Assembly (NCBI RefSeq): GCF_964204645.1
Contig: NC_134028.1
Location: 11,325,001 to 11,389,000 of the forward strand
Length of the DNA: 64,000 nucleotides
Reading direction: 5' to 3'
From: Tubulanus polymorphus
Taxonomy: Eukaryota > Nemertea > Palaeonemertea > Tubulaniformes > Tubulanidae
The notes beneath the pieces were generated by a model, which was not told where the DNA came from, searched no databases, and saw only the letters and a program-made list of their open reading frames with translations. Positions 21,161 through 33,258 of this stretch are shown one piece after another. How positions within the stretch are numbered: the stretch's first letter is position 1; every line of letters starts with the position of its first letter. A program made the translations under genes and the position numbers.

Positions 21161-21861
21161 TCTATGGTATATAATAAAACAATTTGTTTCGAACAAAATC
21201 TTTCTTATGAGTCGTTTGGATCGTTTAATCAATGTATAAATCACAAGGAATCGAACCCAACCATGTTCCAGCAGACTAATTTAAAAGCGACTTTTGATAG
21301 AAATGTAAAACCTCTAAGAAACCGTGACGATAATACAGCCCATTTAACCAAACAGGAGCACCTGAGAAAGATCTATTATAGACATCAGGCGCAAAAAACA
21401 TGCTATTCTTTTTTATAAATGGGTACCGGAATAGAGAAGAAATAGAAATCAAATCTATAGCGCCGAAATCGATAGCAATAATTAGAATGTTCAATAGAGT
21501 TTCCATTAGAATTTGAGTGGGCACGAGAGTCACACTGGGTATCACGAACTGGGTACTAGCGGACACATGGCGTCTCCGTACACTGTTGGACTGATAACCG
21601 AATTTGGCCCAGAGTAGGTAGGGCCGGCAACCAGTCTAGTAGGTACCGCGGCCGAGACCGGGAATTCTGTATTTTCCTAACCAAGATGGCAGCGGCTATG
21701 AAAAGCGTGCCGATCTTCAATTTCCCAGGGAATGAATCGTCAATAATCGGAATCAGTCCGGCCAATGAAGCCAAAAATGCAATAATGATATCACAAAAAA
21801 ACCAAGGCCTTACTTTGTATGATGTAGGTAGCCTAACTTTCATAACATGCTAGATAATATG
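21161..21861. other. No recognised gene
   Basis: Open stretches of up to about 95 codons, one with hydrophobic runs (21843-21556, minus), have no recognisable similarity and no supporting context. Confidence 0.4.
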
Positions 21862-21869
21862 TGATACCA

Positions 21870-21955
21870 CAGGGGCTCGTATCAAAAGTTTGGGGGTGAA
21901 CTGTAGTGTAGCTTAGATCATCCAGTTGATGAGTTACACAGTATCCCTGGAACCA
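21870..21955 (+). repeat. Left inverted-repeat copy
   Basis: Matches the reverse complement of 30197-30259, including TTTGGGGGTGAACTGTAG and CTTAGATCATCCAG, with a 5-6 bp and a ~16 bp insertion. Confidence 0.8.
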
Positions 21956-22830
21956 TATATATAATATGTAATAGATGAAATCTAAGTGACGGACGCTTCG
22001 TCACTGCAGCTTGATTTAATTTTTACGACTAAGATTAAGAAATCATAACGATTCGAAAACAACCTCGTTCACGGAGTGTAACAAAACCACTCAAAATAAT
22101 GTCAGTGACTAAAGGAACACCGAGAAAATTAATTGTTGTCAATGAAACTGCCAAGAAACTCTTACTATAACTCTTAAAGTCTATCAATTTTATTTCAATA
22201 TTGAAATTGTTCTGTAGATTTGGGCCCCGAGCATTAAATTATTGAAGAAATTAAATCAATTCTTATTGTTAAGCTTGGAAAAATGAAAACTAATGCCATA
22301 TAGTTAAGTGGTGGGGGAAAGATAGATGAAACTTCAACTTTAAGGTTCGATTAATTTCTGGTTATTAAAAATTTTGGCTTATATTTTGATTAGGAAAATT
22401 ATGACGAACCTGTTCATTTCATCTGTAGATCTAATGGAATTCAGTTTTCTATGAAAATAACTTGACCCATTTCTTAACTAAATATAAACTGGTCTTTGGC
22501 TACCCGGGGTAGGTCGGTTTACCACTGCTAAAAAGATTACTATTTCGATTTGTATCAGGAATTTTTCAATGGTTTATAAACCACTTTGCAAAACACGAAA
22601 TGTAAAAACCGACATTATGGTGAAACTGAGACGGTTTGCGAGATTGAAGAATTTGACCTGGTGTTAATTTAGAGATTAGCTCCATTTGAAAAGTAAAGGA
22701 AGACAGGAAAAAAAGAAAGACACGTTGAAACGCATCGATCGCATAATTTTTTTCTGCCAGAAAAAAACTCGAATAAATCATCAGCAGTAAAATTCAAATG
22801 TCAATAAAAAAATTGATTTCTCGCGAAAAA
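21956..22830. other. No recognised gene
   Basis: AT-rich; no coding, RNA or repeat structure recognised apart from TAGATGAAATCTAAGTGAC, which also occurs in slightly altered form just outside the right end (about 30277). Confidence 0.4.
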
Positions 22831-22839
22831 TATTCATTT

Positions 22840-23250
22840 GTCTCTAATTCTCGGGGGAATGTCGAGGGCCGGGAATCTACGGCTCAAAATTAATAGTGCA
22901 AGTGGCCAGCGGTAGCGAATTCCTTATTTGGTGAGAGAAGGGGCGGAGATTAATGTTTTTGCCGACCGCGATGTCGCTGCTCCTCGGAGCGAAACCGTGC
23001 CGATCCATCCTCGGGCCGCCGCGCTGCCGTGAAATTTTAAGCAAATCGTACAGCAACGCGACTCATCGCAGTTTAAGGGTCATTAAATTTGATAAATAAT
23101 TACATATTTCAGCGCTGCGGCTGGGGTTGACTGTCGCACGCGCGCACGAGAGCATAATTCTCCGGGATTCGAGCCTGCGATGGCACATTATGAGAATGCC
23201 GGTATGCTAGCGTATCTATTTAACACCCGTATTGCTCGGGTGACTTTTAC
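22840..23250. other. GC-rich island, possible conserved noncoding element
   Basis: A sharp rise in CpG-rich sequence in otherwise AT-rich DNA, with a homeodomain-site-like core (TTTGATAAATAATTACATAT) in the middle. It contains a 50-codon open frame from ATG 22952, without recognised similarity. Possible readings: regulatory element, promoter CpG island or repeat fragment. Confidence 0.35.
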
Positions 23251-23589
23251 TACCAACGGGTGGCGCTGTGTGTAAATTTCACATAAATCAACGACTTTCG
23301 GCTATTAGCGGTACTTAAGACCACTTGAAAACATCATAGTCAATTACGGTAGGGCCTAGTAGTGAAAATAAAAAGTTACAGTTCGGTGTACAGCACCATA
23401 GCACCCATATAATACCACATACATTTTATTCAGACTAAGGACTTAGTTAACACTGATCTTCATTTCCATTAATTAATGATCTGTTGAAATAATTAGTAAT
23501 TCAGTCTTTCGGTGGTTCGAGATAAAATGCCTGCAAAATAAGAACTAACGAACCAGGGCTGACTACAAATTGCCCAACAGCTAAATTTT

Positions 23590-24185
23590 CCGAAACGACA
23601 CAATAATGTTTAGTATCAAATAACTCGTGGCGTGGACCTTGGTCTATCAACTGACCAATGCATGACCAGTACTGGCTATATAGTAAATTATCTGTTTTGC
23701 AAACAATTAAGTTATTTGGTGTCAAATAACTAGATATAATGTGGACATTAAACTAAAAATTGTTTAACTGACCAATGCTTGACCAGTACTGACCAGTTAC
23801 CACTAACTAGAACCCACCATATGTAATTTATATGTTTAGTAAAGCAATAAAATCGTGTTTGGGCGTCGAGCTACTAGATACGGTGCGGGCTATGATCTAA
23901 CAACTATTTAACTGACCAATATTTTACCAATACTGACCTTAAAGTAATTTGTTTATTCTAGAAGCAACACAGTCGTGTTTGGTGTCAAATAATTAGAAAT
24001 GGTGTGGGCTTTCATCTAACAACTATTCAAGTGACCAAATCTTGACCAATACTGACCACATAGCTATATTTATCTGTTTCGGACACAACTTAGTCGTGTC
24101 TCGTATCAAATAATTTCATTCGGTCTGAAGGTAAATATAACAACTCTTTTACCTGTACAAGCTACACCAGTACTGTCTAATTACC
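23590..24185 (+). repeat. Diverged satellite array A, ~120-140 bp unit x 4-5
   Basis: Units share GGTGTCAAATAA.TAGA followed about 45 bp later by AACTGACCAAT.CTTGACCA and TACTGACCA. The tandem motif recurs near 23651, 23768, 23912, 24031 and, weakly, 24150. Confidence 0.75.
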
Positions 24186-24493
24186 GGTTAAATGTTTTTA
24201 GAAATAACACGGGGTATTGCCTGAATCCTTCGTCAGTACTACTCTTATTAAATGTGTTGTTTTAAAAGTCTTGTCCAATTTTTATTGTAGGAAGCGAGCT
24301 AACTTTGAAATTTCCCACTAAATGCCAAAGATTTTCACATCGGGTTTTGAACGAACAACGTTTCGATTTGTAATTGTAACGTGCGCATTTTAGCCTGTAA
24401 CGTGCACATTTCACTAGTGTGAACGTTCGTATCGGTACCATTATGCGAAACTTGTCAAACTTTAGCGTTCAAGACGTTTAAACTGAACACTAA

Positions 24494-24545
24494 AGGAGAT
24501 ATTATATCATATATCATATCATATCTTATCATATATATGAATAAT
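24494..24545. repeat. ATATC-type simple repeat
   Basis: Short run of ATATCAT/ATATC variants. Confidence 0.9.
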
Positions 24546-26340
24546 GAATAGATGGAAGATAATGTAGTAGTTTTGAATGTTTCGTAACTGCTGTCCACTG
24601 ACTGCAGATCATCAAAGTTAATCGCCTCATATGAAATATATATTCGTTATAAGGGATGTAGTAGTTCAGTGAGAATTCAAACTTATGGGTAATTTTAAGT
24701 GATCACAACGCTGACCAATAGAGAAAGCTGTATCACAACAAATGTGCGACTTACGTATCTTATTGAAACATAGTAAAATACCGGAGAGTAAATGGGAGAA
24801 CCCTGAATTCGAAACAATTCCACACTCGGATCGTTTACATTGAAAACACAATTTGCAATTTGTGGACATCCATTATTTCTGCACCAAAAGCATGAAGTAT
24901 ATTATCTTTGCTCGTAAAAATTTGTAATTTTGAGGAAGATTTTTGGCCTCGTTAACCTGTGAACACGTCCTTCATATATTTTCTAAGACCGATCTTGATA
25001 TAATGCTGAGAGTTTAGAGAAAATTATGGTAGGATGTAAACTTAGGCCGCTTCGTATCCGTGGAAGGTTGCTAATTATTGATCTTATACACAATAATCAT
25101 AAGTACGTAACACGAGACTCCATAGAATATCGTTTTTCAATCATACGTACACAAATTATTGCGATATAAAGATAAATAGTACTTTAATATACTTTTTACT
25201 TCTTATACTGAATAGTTCTTTAGTAGTATTAATAAAGAGTGGATCAGCAGGCTACCTGAGCCCATTCCACGATTTGAGGTCAGTTGCCAAAAGTTAGTAA
25301 GTTTACATACCAGTGGATAGTTAACATTTAAAATGACAATTAAAACTTCATTGCTAAAAATAACTTTGTATTCGTAGAATAGTCACACTCAAATGCGGAG
25401 AATTGATAATACCATAATACGATACGAAAATTCACTGTGTACAAATTCAAAAAGATGATCTCTAGTGAACGATCGAACATTGTGTCGTTATTTTCTAATG
25501 ATAAAACTTGGTTCGAGATTTGAAATGTGTACATATTGGATCTTTTTCATATTAACAGTGTATTTGGTCATGTATCATATTGTATAAAGGTTAATTTAAA
25601 CTAACTGGTTTTAGAATTGTATCCTTAAATCCTGTAATAGAGGATGCAATCTTTTTGCGGCAAACAGTACAAATAGCTAGAAAAAGCAACGATAGTGCAT
25701 TGGTAAACTTAAAGCAAGCGTACGTTGGTTGTTTAGGTTTTTCGTTGGGAAAACTAATGTTTAATCATTATTGAAATATCAGAGGCGAGCTTTTCCAGGA
25801 ATTTACAAAGTTGAGCTTTACACAAGGAATTTTTTTGTAGTCCAATATCCGTGATTACCTCTGGCTTGGAGAGATACAATCTAAAACCAATCGTCGAGTC
25901 AAATATTCTACCACAATTTTCTATGATTAGTAAAAAGATTAAGTAATAGACATAGGCATGCAAACAGTAATATCTGAAGTCCACTCCATTTCAAACTCAT
26001 TCATCTTTACACAAACTCCAACTTGTTGAACAGTTCAAAATCGCGTGGCTTGAATTATTACGATAACTAAAATCAGGGACCACGATACTTGCTCATCTAC
26101 ACTGGCTTCCAATTTAACAAAGGATTGAATTTGAGTGTTTGATGTTGTAACAATAGGCCTACCATACTGAATTACGGATTCACTTTCTACTTTTTGATTG
26201 AACATTTATATCACATATTGGGTCATTTCATTTTTACCAGTTGGCCTATAGGCCTAATTGGAAGAACCTATCCGTATATCATGTTTAATTTTATATAATC
26301 TGACTTTTGAGATGTCATTCAATCAATGCATTCATATGCG
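24546..26340. other. No recognised gene
   Basis: Only short random-looking open frames; no repeat family of this window was recognised here. Confidence 0.4.
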
Positions 26341-26344
26341 GTCG

Positions 26345-27000
26345 TCGCTTTCAAAAGCCACCACGGACTGACTCCTTAGCGATACCTTGGCGGACGATCC
26401 CACACGTTTCGTGCTCCAGTCCTAGAATGCTCAATTATAAGGCGCTTTTACGAAATTGAATCTGATTCGGTTTAGCTAAATCCGATTCGATGTTGGAAAA
26501 CGTAAGGATTAGTAAATCGAATCGTTTTTCGTAAATGAGTCGAATCAATTTATCAATCTAAAGGTCGCGATTCGAAAGAAAATGGGCGTCAATGGTGACC
26601 GAATTATTGATAGATGATGGTCTGCAATAGATGTCTTTAGCCTGCGGTCGAAGAGGACGCCATGTTGGATTTCACTGACTAAATCGCCACTAACTTGCTC
26701 GCCTCGCCGATCAAGTTAGTCGATTTAATAAATCAATTTACTAAACCGCGTCCATAAACGAGTTGATTTACCAAATCGGATTCACTAAACCGCGTGCCGT
26801 AAACGTGAAACTTAAATCGATTTACAAAGATTCAGTTTCGTAAAAGCGCCTATAGTCGTCATGAACACCCGATTTGAATTCAAATTCAAAAGACTCCTAA
26901 AAACGCACCTGTTTACTCGATTACTGTAAAGCGCCTTTGAGCATTTATATGCAAGAATCAGTGAAATTGGCGCTTTATCAGTTGTATTCATCATTCAAAC
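26345..27000 (+). pseudogene. 3' end of a non-LTR retrotransposon (LINE), split by a MITE
   Basis: Left part (26345-26437) translates to FKSHHGLTP.RYLGGRSHTFRA, resembling the late RT-C-terminal block of jockey/CR1-type LINEs (usually LHGLAP.YL). After the MITE, FKFKRLLKTHLFTRLL is the typical last block of such ORF2 proteins. The following tail has a GCGCC...GGCGC stem (26931-26979), as at many LINE 3' ends. Only about 250 bp of LINE remain. Confidence 0.55.
26438..26852. mobile_element. MITE with ~25-bp terminal inverted repeats
   Basis: Left TAAGGCGCTTTTACGAAATT and right (reverse complement) TATAGGCGCTTTTACGAAAC, with further subterminal ATCGATTT/AAATCGA repeats inside. The flanks are TA-rich, consistent with a TA target. 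Non-coding, about 415 bp, inserted in the LINE remnant. Confidence 0.8.
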
Positions 27001-28610
27001 CATTATTCTCCTTATCCTATGAATTTGGAGACCCATCCTTGCATGAGAATGAATATAATGTGATTTCAATTAAAGATGACACATGGCCTCATATCATTAC
27101 GTTATGTTTTTTAACGGGTGGGCGAGATTATATTCTTATGTTTTTGTTTCTCTGAATGTCGCTATTTAAGAGTTCAATAATAATTTCAGTCAACCAAACA
27201 AAGGATTTTTCTGTATGTTTCGTGTCCTGTTTTTCCATAACCCCAGGACTGCATTTTAGGTATTTTTCATGGATGACCGAACGCTGCTGTCCCTTTCTAG
27301 TAATTTGATGATATCTGTCGAAATCTAAATTTTAAAAAGGAATCAGGCATATCTCCTTGTTTGACTAAGTAAGAACTCAACTTTAAGGGACACTCCCTTA
27401 AAGGCGCCGAAGTAAAATCATGTGTCGAGCGGAGATGATATTGTGTCAGAATTTCTTCAAAAGCGGAGAAAATTGAATATTTTGAAAATAATGATTTCAC
27501 ATGTATGTTTGAATCCGTTATAACTGGAGCAATTTTCATAAAAACATATCTATGGAATCAACGAAATGTAATTAAGAAGAATACTATGTTTAAGATGTCA
27601 TCAAAGGCATTTGAAAAAAGTTTTCTTATTTCGTCAACTGTGAAACTAGTGTCAACCAGATGTGTTCCCATTAAACGAACCGACTGCGAGCCGAGTCGAT
27701 GTGAGATGTGACCTACACTGAAAATCTCAAGCACTACCACTGGTTTTTAGGTGCTTCTGAATGTCGGCTGTTAAAAACCTAAACAATTGCCATTTGGAAA
27801 GGGCCTAGTTAGAGAAAATGCTAGATGTGTATATTGTGTGATATTTCATGTGCGTTTGGAATTTAACCTTGTTTATAACGAAACACACATGTTCTTTTCT
27901 ATTTTAGAAGAGCGCATGATAGTGCAATAAAGAACTGACAATGAAAAAGGGGTAACAGGTGACTGATATCACACCGAATTTCAATTCCTATGAACACTTT
28001 TCATATAGTGAATTCTGTACAAGAGTTTAAAAAACTTGAAATATTAACGAAACAGTTTTTTGACGGACAAATCGTTACCATCGAATTTTCAAAACTTTTT
28101 TAATGCCTTGGTGACCACTGGTCTAGTACGCGGTTTTCTGAATCAAAAGTGGCCAAGTTTAAAGAACGACAAATGATTACAAATATTAGGAGCCTAATGC
28201 GTTTAATGATTTAATTAATTGGCATCGCGCTGATTGGTTGAAAGACGGTTGTTAGTCATCTTGCCTGTGATTTAATAGTTTTTTTAAGCATCGATTAACC
28301 ATAGATTTAATCTTATCATAACTTATTTGCAGGTGCTTCTCGCAAACATTTTCTATTCGTTTTCAAACGCAGTACTGTTCAGATGATTCGCGTCAAGCTT
28401 TGAGTCAAGTAGTAAAAAAGTTTATGTATTAGCATTACTATGCAGTCAAAATTACGCACTGCGGCAAGTGAGGTGCTGTGATCCAGATGTGTAACCTATT
28501 TAGGAGTAATATATTTCCATCATGTCAACGCCATTCAGAAACAGTAGCAAAACATACTGCTGGTCTCTAGAAATAACAATTCGACGACAACCACTTTCGA
28601 ATTCGACGAT
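27001..28610. other. No recognised gene
   Basis: Overlapping 60-80 codon open frames on both strands near 27300-27740 have no recognisable domain. No other structure seen. Confidence 0.4.
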
Positions 28611-29010
28611 ATTCGAGAAGTTTCACTTGGGCAGTGGTGGTCAGTGGTGGTCAGTGATGGTCAATTTATGAATTCTAATGGGGAATGCTTTCTAGTTTCA
28701 CACCAAATGCGGTACCGGTATATCTTTCTTACATTCGAGAAGTTTCAATTGGTCAGTGGTGGTCAGTGAGGGTCAATTCATGAATTTTCAATGGCGAATC
28801 CTTTCTAGTTTGACACCATAACGCGGTATATCGTTCTCATATTCGAGAAGTTTGAATTGGTCAGTGGTGGTCAGTGATGGTCAATTTATCAATTCTCAAT
28901 ATCTATGGCGAATCCTTTCTAGTTTGACACCATAACGCGGTATATCGAACTCATATTCGAGAAGTTTGAATTGGTCAGTGGTGGTCAGTGATGTTCAATT
29001 TATGAATTTG
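28611..29010 (-). repeat. Diverged satellite array B, ~115-bp unit x 4
   Basis: Units start ATTCGAGAAGTTT at 28611, 28733, 28841 and 28954. They contain GGTCAGTGGTGGTCAGTGATGG and, later, CTTTCTAGTTTGACACCATA. The reverse complement aligns with array A (GGTGTCAAA..TAGAAA, then TTGACCA..ACTGACCA), so A and B are the same family in mirror orientation. Confidence 0.75.
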
Positions 29011-29454
29011 CAATGATGATACTTCGGTAGTTTGAAAACAAACATGACTTGATAAATTTCCGAAATTCGCAGTCAGGTGTTCAGACTCGGGAATGTCTCA
29101 ATTGGTCAGTTTCTGACCATCATTGTGTCACCATGTGGTCTATAGCTCAAATGAAACACGTGGGACCGACGAAAGGGCCCAAAAGCGTAAGTCATTTCCT
29201 GAGTGATGTGATCCAAAAATGCCCTAACTGGAAAAGGCAGTCTTTCAATTGGACGAAACCAAATCGGACAGAACAATTAAAATTTTGGAAGGCCACAGGC
29301 AGTGGTCTTTCTACGAAGCCCACGCGGTAGGCCTATACTTTGAGCGTATTATTATGAAATCTTTTTTTAAACCACCATGTACCACATTAAGTAATAAGCA
29401 TCGTTGTAAGCACTTGAAACACCCATTAACCACTTGAAACTGTCAGATCAAACA

Positions 29455-29560
29455 TCATACCACATCCCCGCAAAGAGGGGTAGTTCAGCAAACCGGAGCT
29501 TTCATTTGCCTATCTAGACTACCCCGCCAGTACGGGTAGCCGAGCAAACCGGAAAACTCA
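29455..29560. repeat. Two-unit repeat with AGCAAACCGGA
   Basis: CCCCGCAAAGAGGGGTAGTTC and CCCCGCCAGTACGGGTAGCC, each followed by AGCAAACCGGA, about 62 bp apart. No function assigned. Confidence 0.6.
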
Positions 29561-30180
29561 TAATGAGTGAACCGGGCGCCGGCGCGCGGTTTGTTTCATG
29601 AATTTGCTCCCGTTGCTAAGGGGATTTCAGCTATTTTCGAACTCGTTCGATCAACGCGGTTCATTGTTAAACTATTCATCGACCCAATCTTGTTCGAAAT
29701 TTCATGAAATAAATACATTCTGAATTAACCCGATTCATAAATTGCCGGATTTTAGTAAATGGGCTGCCGGATTTTAGCGTGACGTAATTCTATTTCCGAT
29801 TTCCCCATGAACTTCAAACCGGACGTCAAGTGACGTCATTTTTTTCTGACTTTGTCAGCTAGTCAGAATCAGTTAAGAGGACACTTTCTAGAATCCACAT
29901 ATACGCGTTTATCAAAGGGACGTCCTCCGGGCGCCTTTGGCGCCCGTCGTCCGTCTATTTAAAGAAAAAGAGTGGAAACTCCTATACAGACACTTCAATT
30001 TAAAACTGCTATAACTCTTGAAATATCCAAAGGATCGATGAAATCTGTTTTAAACAGTTCAAAACATCATATATTTTCTAAATATGTCTACTTGTGGAGG
30101 CCAGTTGATAACGTTTCACCACTCAAAATCGCGATTAAATGGCCCGGAGACCCCCAAAATATCCTGTACTGCAATTGCTA
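29561..30180. other. No recognised gene
   Basis: Contains a short duplicated block (TGCCGGATTTTAG at about 29742 and 29768) and a GGGCGCCTTTGGCGCCC palindrome (29928-29944). A 91-codon open frame (29972-30247) runs into the right inverted repeat and is not credible. Confidence 0.4.
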
Positions 30181-30196
30181 TGGCAGCAAAAGTATA

Positions 30197-30259
30197 GTAC
30201 CAGGGATACTGGATGATCTAAGCTACAGTTCACCCCCAAACTTTTGATACGAGCCCCTG
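30197..30259 (-). repeat. Right inverted-repeat copy
   Basis: Reverse complement of 21870-21955 as described there; it ends ACGAGCCCCTG. Confidence 0.8.
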
Positions 30260-31339
30260 TGATACTTACTGATGATAGATGAAATCTTAAGTAACAGACC
30301 ACGCACTCGCCGATGCGATCTTAAAGTCTATATATTTTCTACGTTCAGGCTATTTTTATGACGCCGTAGACGGCCATATACATCCTACCACTAGACAACC
30401 GAGCTCGCTGAAAACCACTCGAATGTTTTAACTACATATAGCCTCACCTTTCCCTAATCCTATCCCTAGGTAAAACGGACCCTTACTCTAACCAGAGCTG
30501 CCAACCCATATGGTTTTTACAGAATTTAATAAGGCCTATTGTGTACGGTGTTATGGTCGCTCTCTATTTAGTAAGGTCTTGAATAGAATTCTGAAAGTCT
30601 TTAAAATAATTGACTCAATAGTCAATAGTGGGCCTACAATTAGCAGTGGAACCCTATCAGCTATTCATCTTAATACTGTAGTCTCACACACAGACACACT
30701 TCCCTGTTGTAGTAGCAGTGATCAATAGAGAACATCTATGGCTATTAATACATGCGCTGTATTGTAACACTACTGAGACGCACCGGGAGAGCTCTGGCGC
30801 GCGCGTCTTATGATTTAATTCAAGGACAAAAAAAACTTTAAATTAAGAGTATAAAAAGACTTATATGTATCATAAACTGTAATAAGGGGCTATGAATTAA
30901 TAAAGCAATTAGATTTAGAATAAAAACCGCTATTTATTGAAGAGTTGTAGTGATACATAGATGGACTATTTAATTAAAAAAATACATCACAACATGTATA
31001 TCTCCACATTGCTATTGAATATCAAGATAGAATATGTAAAACTGAAATAATATACATGATTCATTTTACATATTCATTTACAGATAGATTTACATCGAAA
31101 CTTTCGATGTAAAATATATAAATCCTAGCATTAATTCTTACAATATCTTAATCTTGTGGTCGACTCACTTGGCTAGAAATTCCATTTTTGGACAGGAACT
31201 GGAAGCTTTTTTCGTGTCGCGTTATTCTTGGAAGAATACTGACAACCTCAAGAAAATACTGACAAACTCAAAAAACTGTACTGACAACATCTTTCTGAGA
31301 TTTGCAGCTCTGCCTAACCCTCTTGATCCTCTTCTCACC
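30260..31339. other. Noncoding; one half of a dispersed repeat pair and a small hairpin
   Basis: The block 30775-30950 (AATTTAATTCAAGGA...TAATAAGGGGCTA.GAATTAAT...) recurs at 37795-37975. At 31086-31112 a perfect hairpin pairs TTTACATCGAAA with TTTCGATGTAAA. No coding exon of NOL11 could be recognised here. Confidence 0.5.
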
Positions 31340-32156
31340 TGCTTCCTACTGGTTTGCTATTTTCCATTGCAATTTGTGATGGGTATTCTTTGAAAAGGGA
31401 TGACTTATACCTAAGATGGGTATTTTTGATCAGCCAATTATGACGAATTGGCGGCCATCTTTGTGCCATCAGTTTTCGTTCGTAGGTGGGAACAAGTTTT
31501 TCCACATTATATTGATACCTAAGCATATTTTGTTACAACAATCGATTGGAAGGTTGTAGCTTATAACGTGTACTATGATTTTGGTGAGTTTCAAGGTGGT
31601 CATTGGTTTTTGTATATGGCCACCAGGGGGTGTTGTATAATACAATAACTTAGTATTTCTAGATATTTATACCTATGAATATTTTGTCACCACAATAAAT
31701 TGCAAAGTTGTAGCTCATGACATCATCTATGATTGTGGTGAATTTTAAGGACATTAGTTATTCTATACGGTCACCAGGGGGCGTTGAAAAGTAGAAAAAC
31801 TTAGTTTATCCCTATTATATCGGTACCTAGGCATATTTTGCTACCATGATCAATTGCAAAGTTGTGGTTCATGACATGTTCTATGATTGTCGTGAGTTTC
31901 AAGGTCATTGGGTTTTGCATGTGGTCACCAGGGGCGCTGAATAGTAGAATCAGTTAATATTTCCATATTAAATTGGTACCTAGGCATATTTTGTTACCAT
32001 GATCAATTGCTGTTGTAGCTCATGACATGTTCTATGATTGTGGTGAGTTTCAAGGTCATTGGTTTTTGTATATGGGTGCCAGGGGGTGTTGAATATTGAA
32101 ATTGTAGATTGTTGAGCATTTGAAACAACTTCCCAAATGGGCATGGTGTCCTCTAG
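31340..32156 (+). mobile_element. Helentron-like family A, 5'-truncated, with 4 tandem monomers
   Basis: Homologous to the full element at 43596-44852. About four monomers of ~155 bp carry GCATATTTTGTTAC and CATGACATGTTCTATGATTG. The 3' end shows a short stem (ACTTCCCAAATGGG) about 20 bp before a terminal CTAG (32153-32156). These are the marks of non-autonomous Helitron/Helentron elements. It lies upstream of the first NOL11 exon found. Confidence 0.6.
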
Positions 32157-32239
32157 TTCAATTTCGTCGTTTCATTAGTTTGTGTTGTTGTCCTGGCCTC
32201 AGTCCACAGGTGCCAGCACCATCCACATGTTTTCGTTAC

Positions 32240-32525
32240 ATGTTGGCCGCCGTAGAGTTGACGGAAATTTCAGTGAGATAAGGCGTGATGCTGTTGAATC
32301 CACTATCAGTGCTGAGTGACAAGTGGGTTCGAGTCCTGCTGGCTTCGTACAGTGTATGGGCAACACTTCAAAGCCGTGAGGTTAAATGAACAAAACCAAA
32401 CAACGTAAAGCCAAACAAACAATCATAGCCAGCCTCAGTGACACTAACGCAGGCATCGCTCTCTGTGCGACGTTTTGCATGCGTGCGTTTGACCGGTTGA
32501 TCTACGTATACATCAGAGTCGGTTC
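32240..32525 (+). mobile_element. tRNA-type SINE, copy 1
   Basis: Shares nearly 290 bp with 44865-45185. A box B-like GGTTCGAGTCC lies at about 32329, with a degraded box A upstream (clearer in copy 2, TAGCTCAGTG). Shared landmarks are GAGATAAGGCG, GATGCTGTTGAATCCACT and CTCTCTGTGCGACRTTTTGC. RNA polymerase III promoter by analogy. Confidence 0.6.
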
Positions 32526-33258
32526 CAAATTTTAGAAAAAACTAAATCTGTGCGTGTGCGAGTGAGTTGGTGTGCATGCGTACGTGCGTGGACAGACAAG
32601 TTGTGTTCTAAATCTAGTTCTATTTTATTAGCTCGTCACCAATTCGTCATCAAGCTGATGTAGATGATTAATTCTTTATCTGAGCATGTGTTGCTAAAAT
32701 TACCTAGAATCATAGGATGATGTGTCCAAATATAGGCCTATGATAAACTGCACATCATCAAAATTTTTCAAATAAAAAGCAGTCAGGTACTCACAAAACT
32801 TATTTGCTGATCGTCGATTCAATTCTGTCAATTCTGCTGAATTCATCTCGATCAGCGCCGATATAATTTTGCCAAGGCGGATGCCCAAAAAATGGAATGT
32901 TACATAAAAAACTCAGTAAAATATTGCCGCTATGGTTCCTGTCATATTTTGAATTTGTTCCCAATTTGAAATTAGCACATTTCTCACGTGATTAAATAAC
33001 AGCCCATAGAAGTAAAATCCAAACCAGTTTACCAGCCCCTGTGTTAAATTGGCCTAAACCTGCGTAAGGTCATACCAAAAAACCTGTTCCTTGGGTGGGA
33101 CGATCATCAAATGGGTAGGTAGGTATGGATATTTTTTTCTTTTTATAGAACATAGATGATGACGACGACGACGACGACGACGATGATCTTCCATAGATAT
33201 TCATTTAGCCACACCATCTAGGCCTACCTCATAATCTTTATTTATTATTATCATTTAG
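32526..33258. other. Upstream region or intron of NOL11
   Basis: Contains a GAC microsatellite (33154-33187). The stretch 32945-33050 (AAGTAAAATCCAA.CCAGTT.ACCAGCCCCTGTG) recurs at 36610-36715. The missing first NOL11 exon was not found here. Confidence 0.4.

Larger units (their letters stand above)
21870..30259. mobile_element. Candidate 8.4-kb inverted-repeat element (foldback/hAT-like)
   Basis: The ends are inverted copies starting CAGGGGCTCGTATCAAAAG and extending about 85 bp with two gaps. The 8 bases just outside are TGATACCA on the left and TGATACTT on the right, a 6/8 direct match. Inside lie two satellite arrays of one family in opposite orientation (23590-24185 and 28611-29010). 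CAGGGG ends with an 8-bp duplication point to hAT-like ends. Terminal regions with internal tandem repeats resemble foldback elements. No transposase was recognised. Alternative: two independent insertions of a short MITE, since each end copy is itself closed by CCCTG about 60-85 bp inside. Confidence 0.4.

Noticed and set aside
21556-21843. 95-codon minus-strand open frame with two hydrophobic runs
   Set aside because: No start context, no homology recognised, and it lies in repeat-rich noncoding DNA.
22952-23104. 50-codon ATG frame in the GC-rich island
   Set aside because: No homology, no splice context for NOL11 exon 1, and a length expected by chance in GC-rich DNA.
29972-30247. 91-codon open frame ending in the right inverted repeat
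   Set aside because: It runs into the inverted-repeat copy and starts with a non-ATG codon; no homology.
30510-30728. 72-codon open frame as a possible first NOL11 exon
   Set aside because: It does not match the conserved N-terminal NOL11 blocks and lacks a compatible donor.
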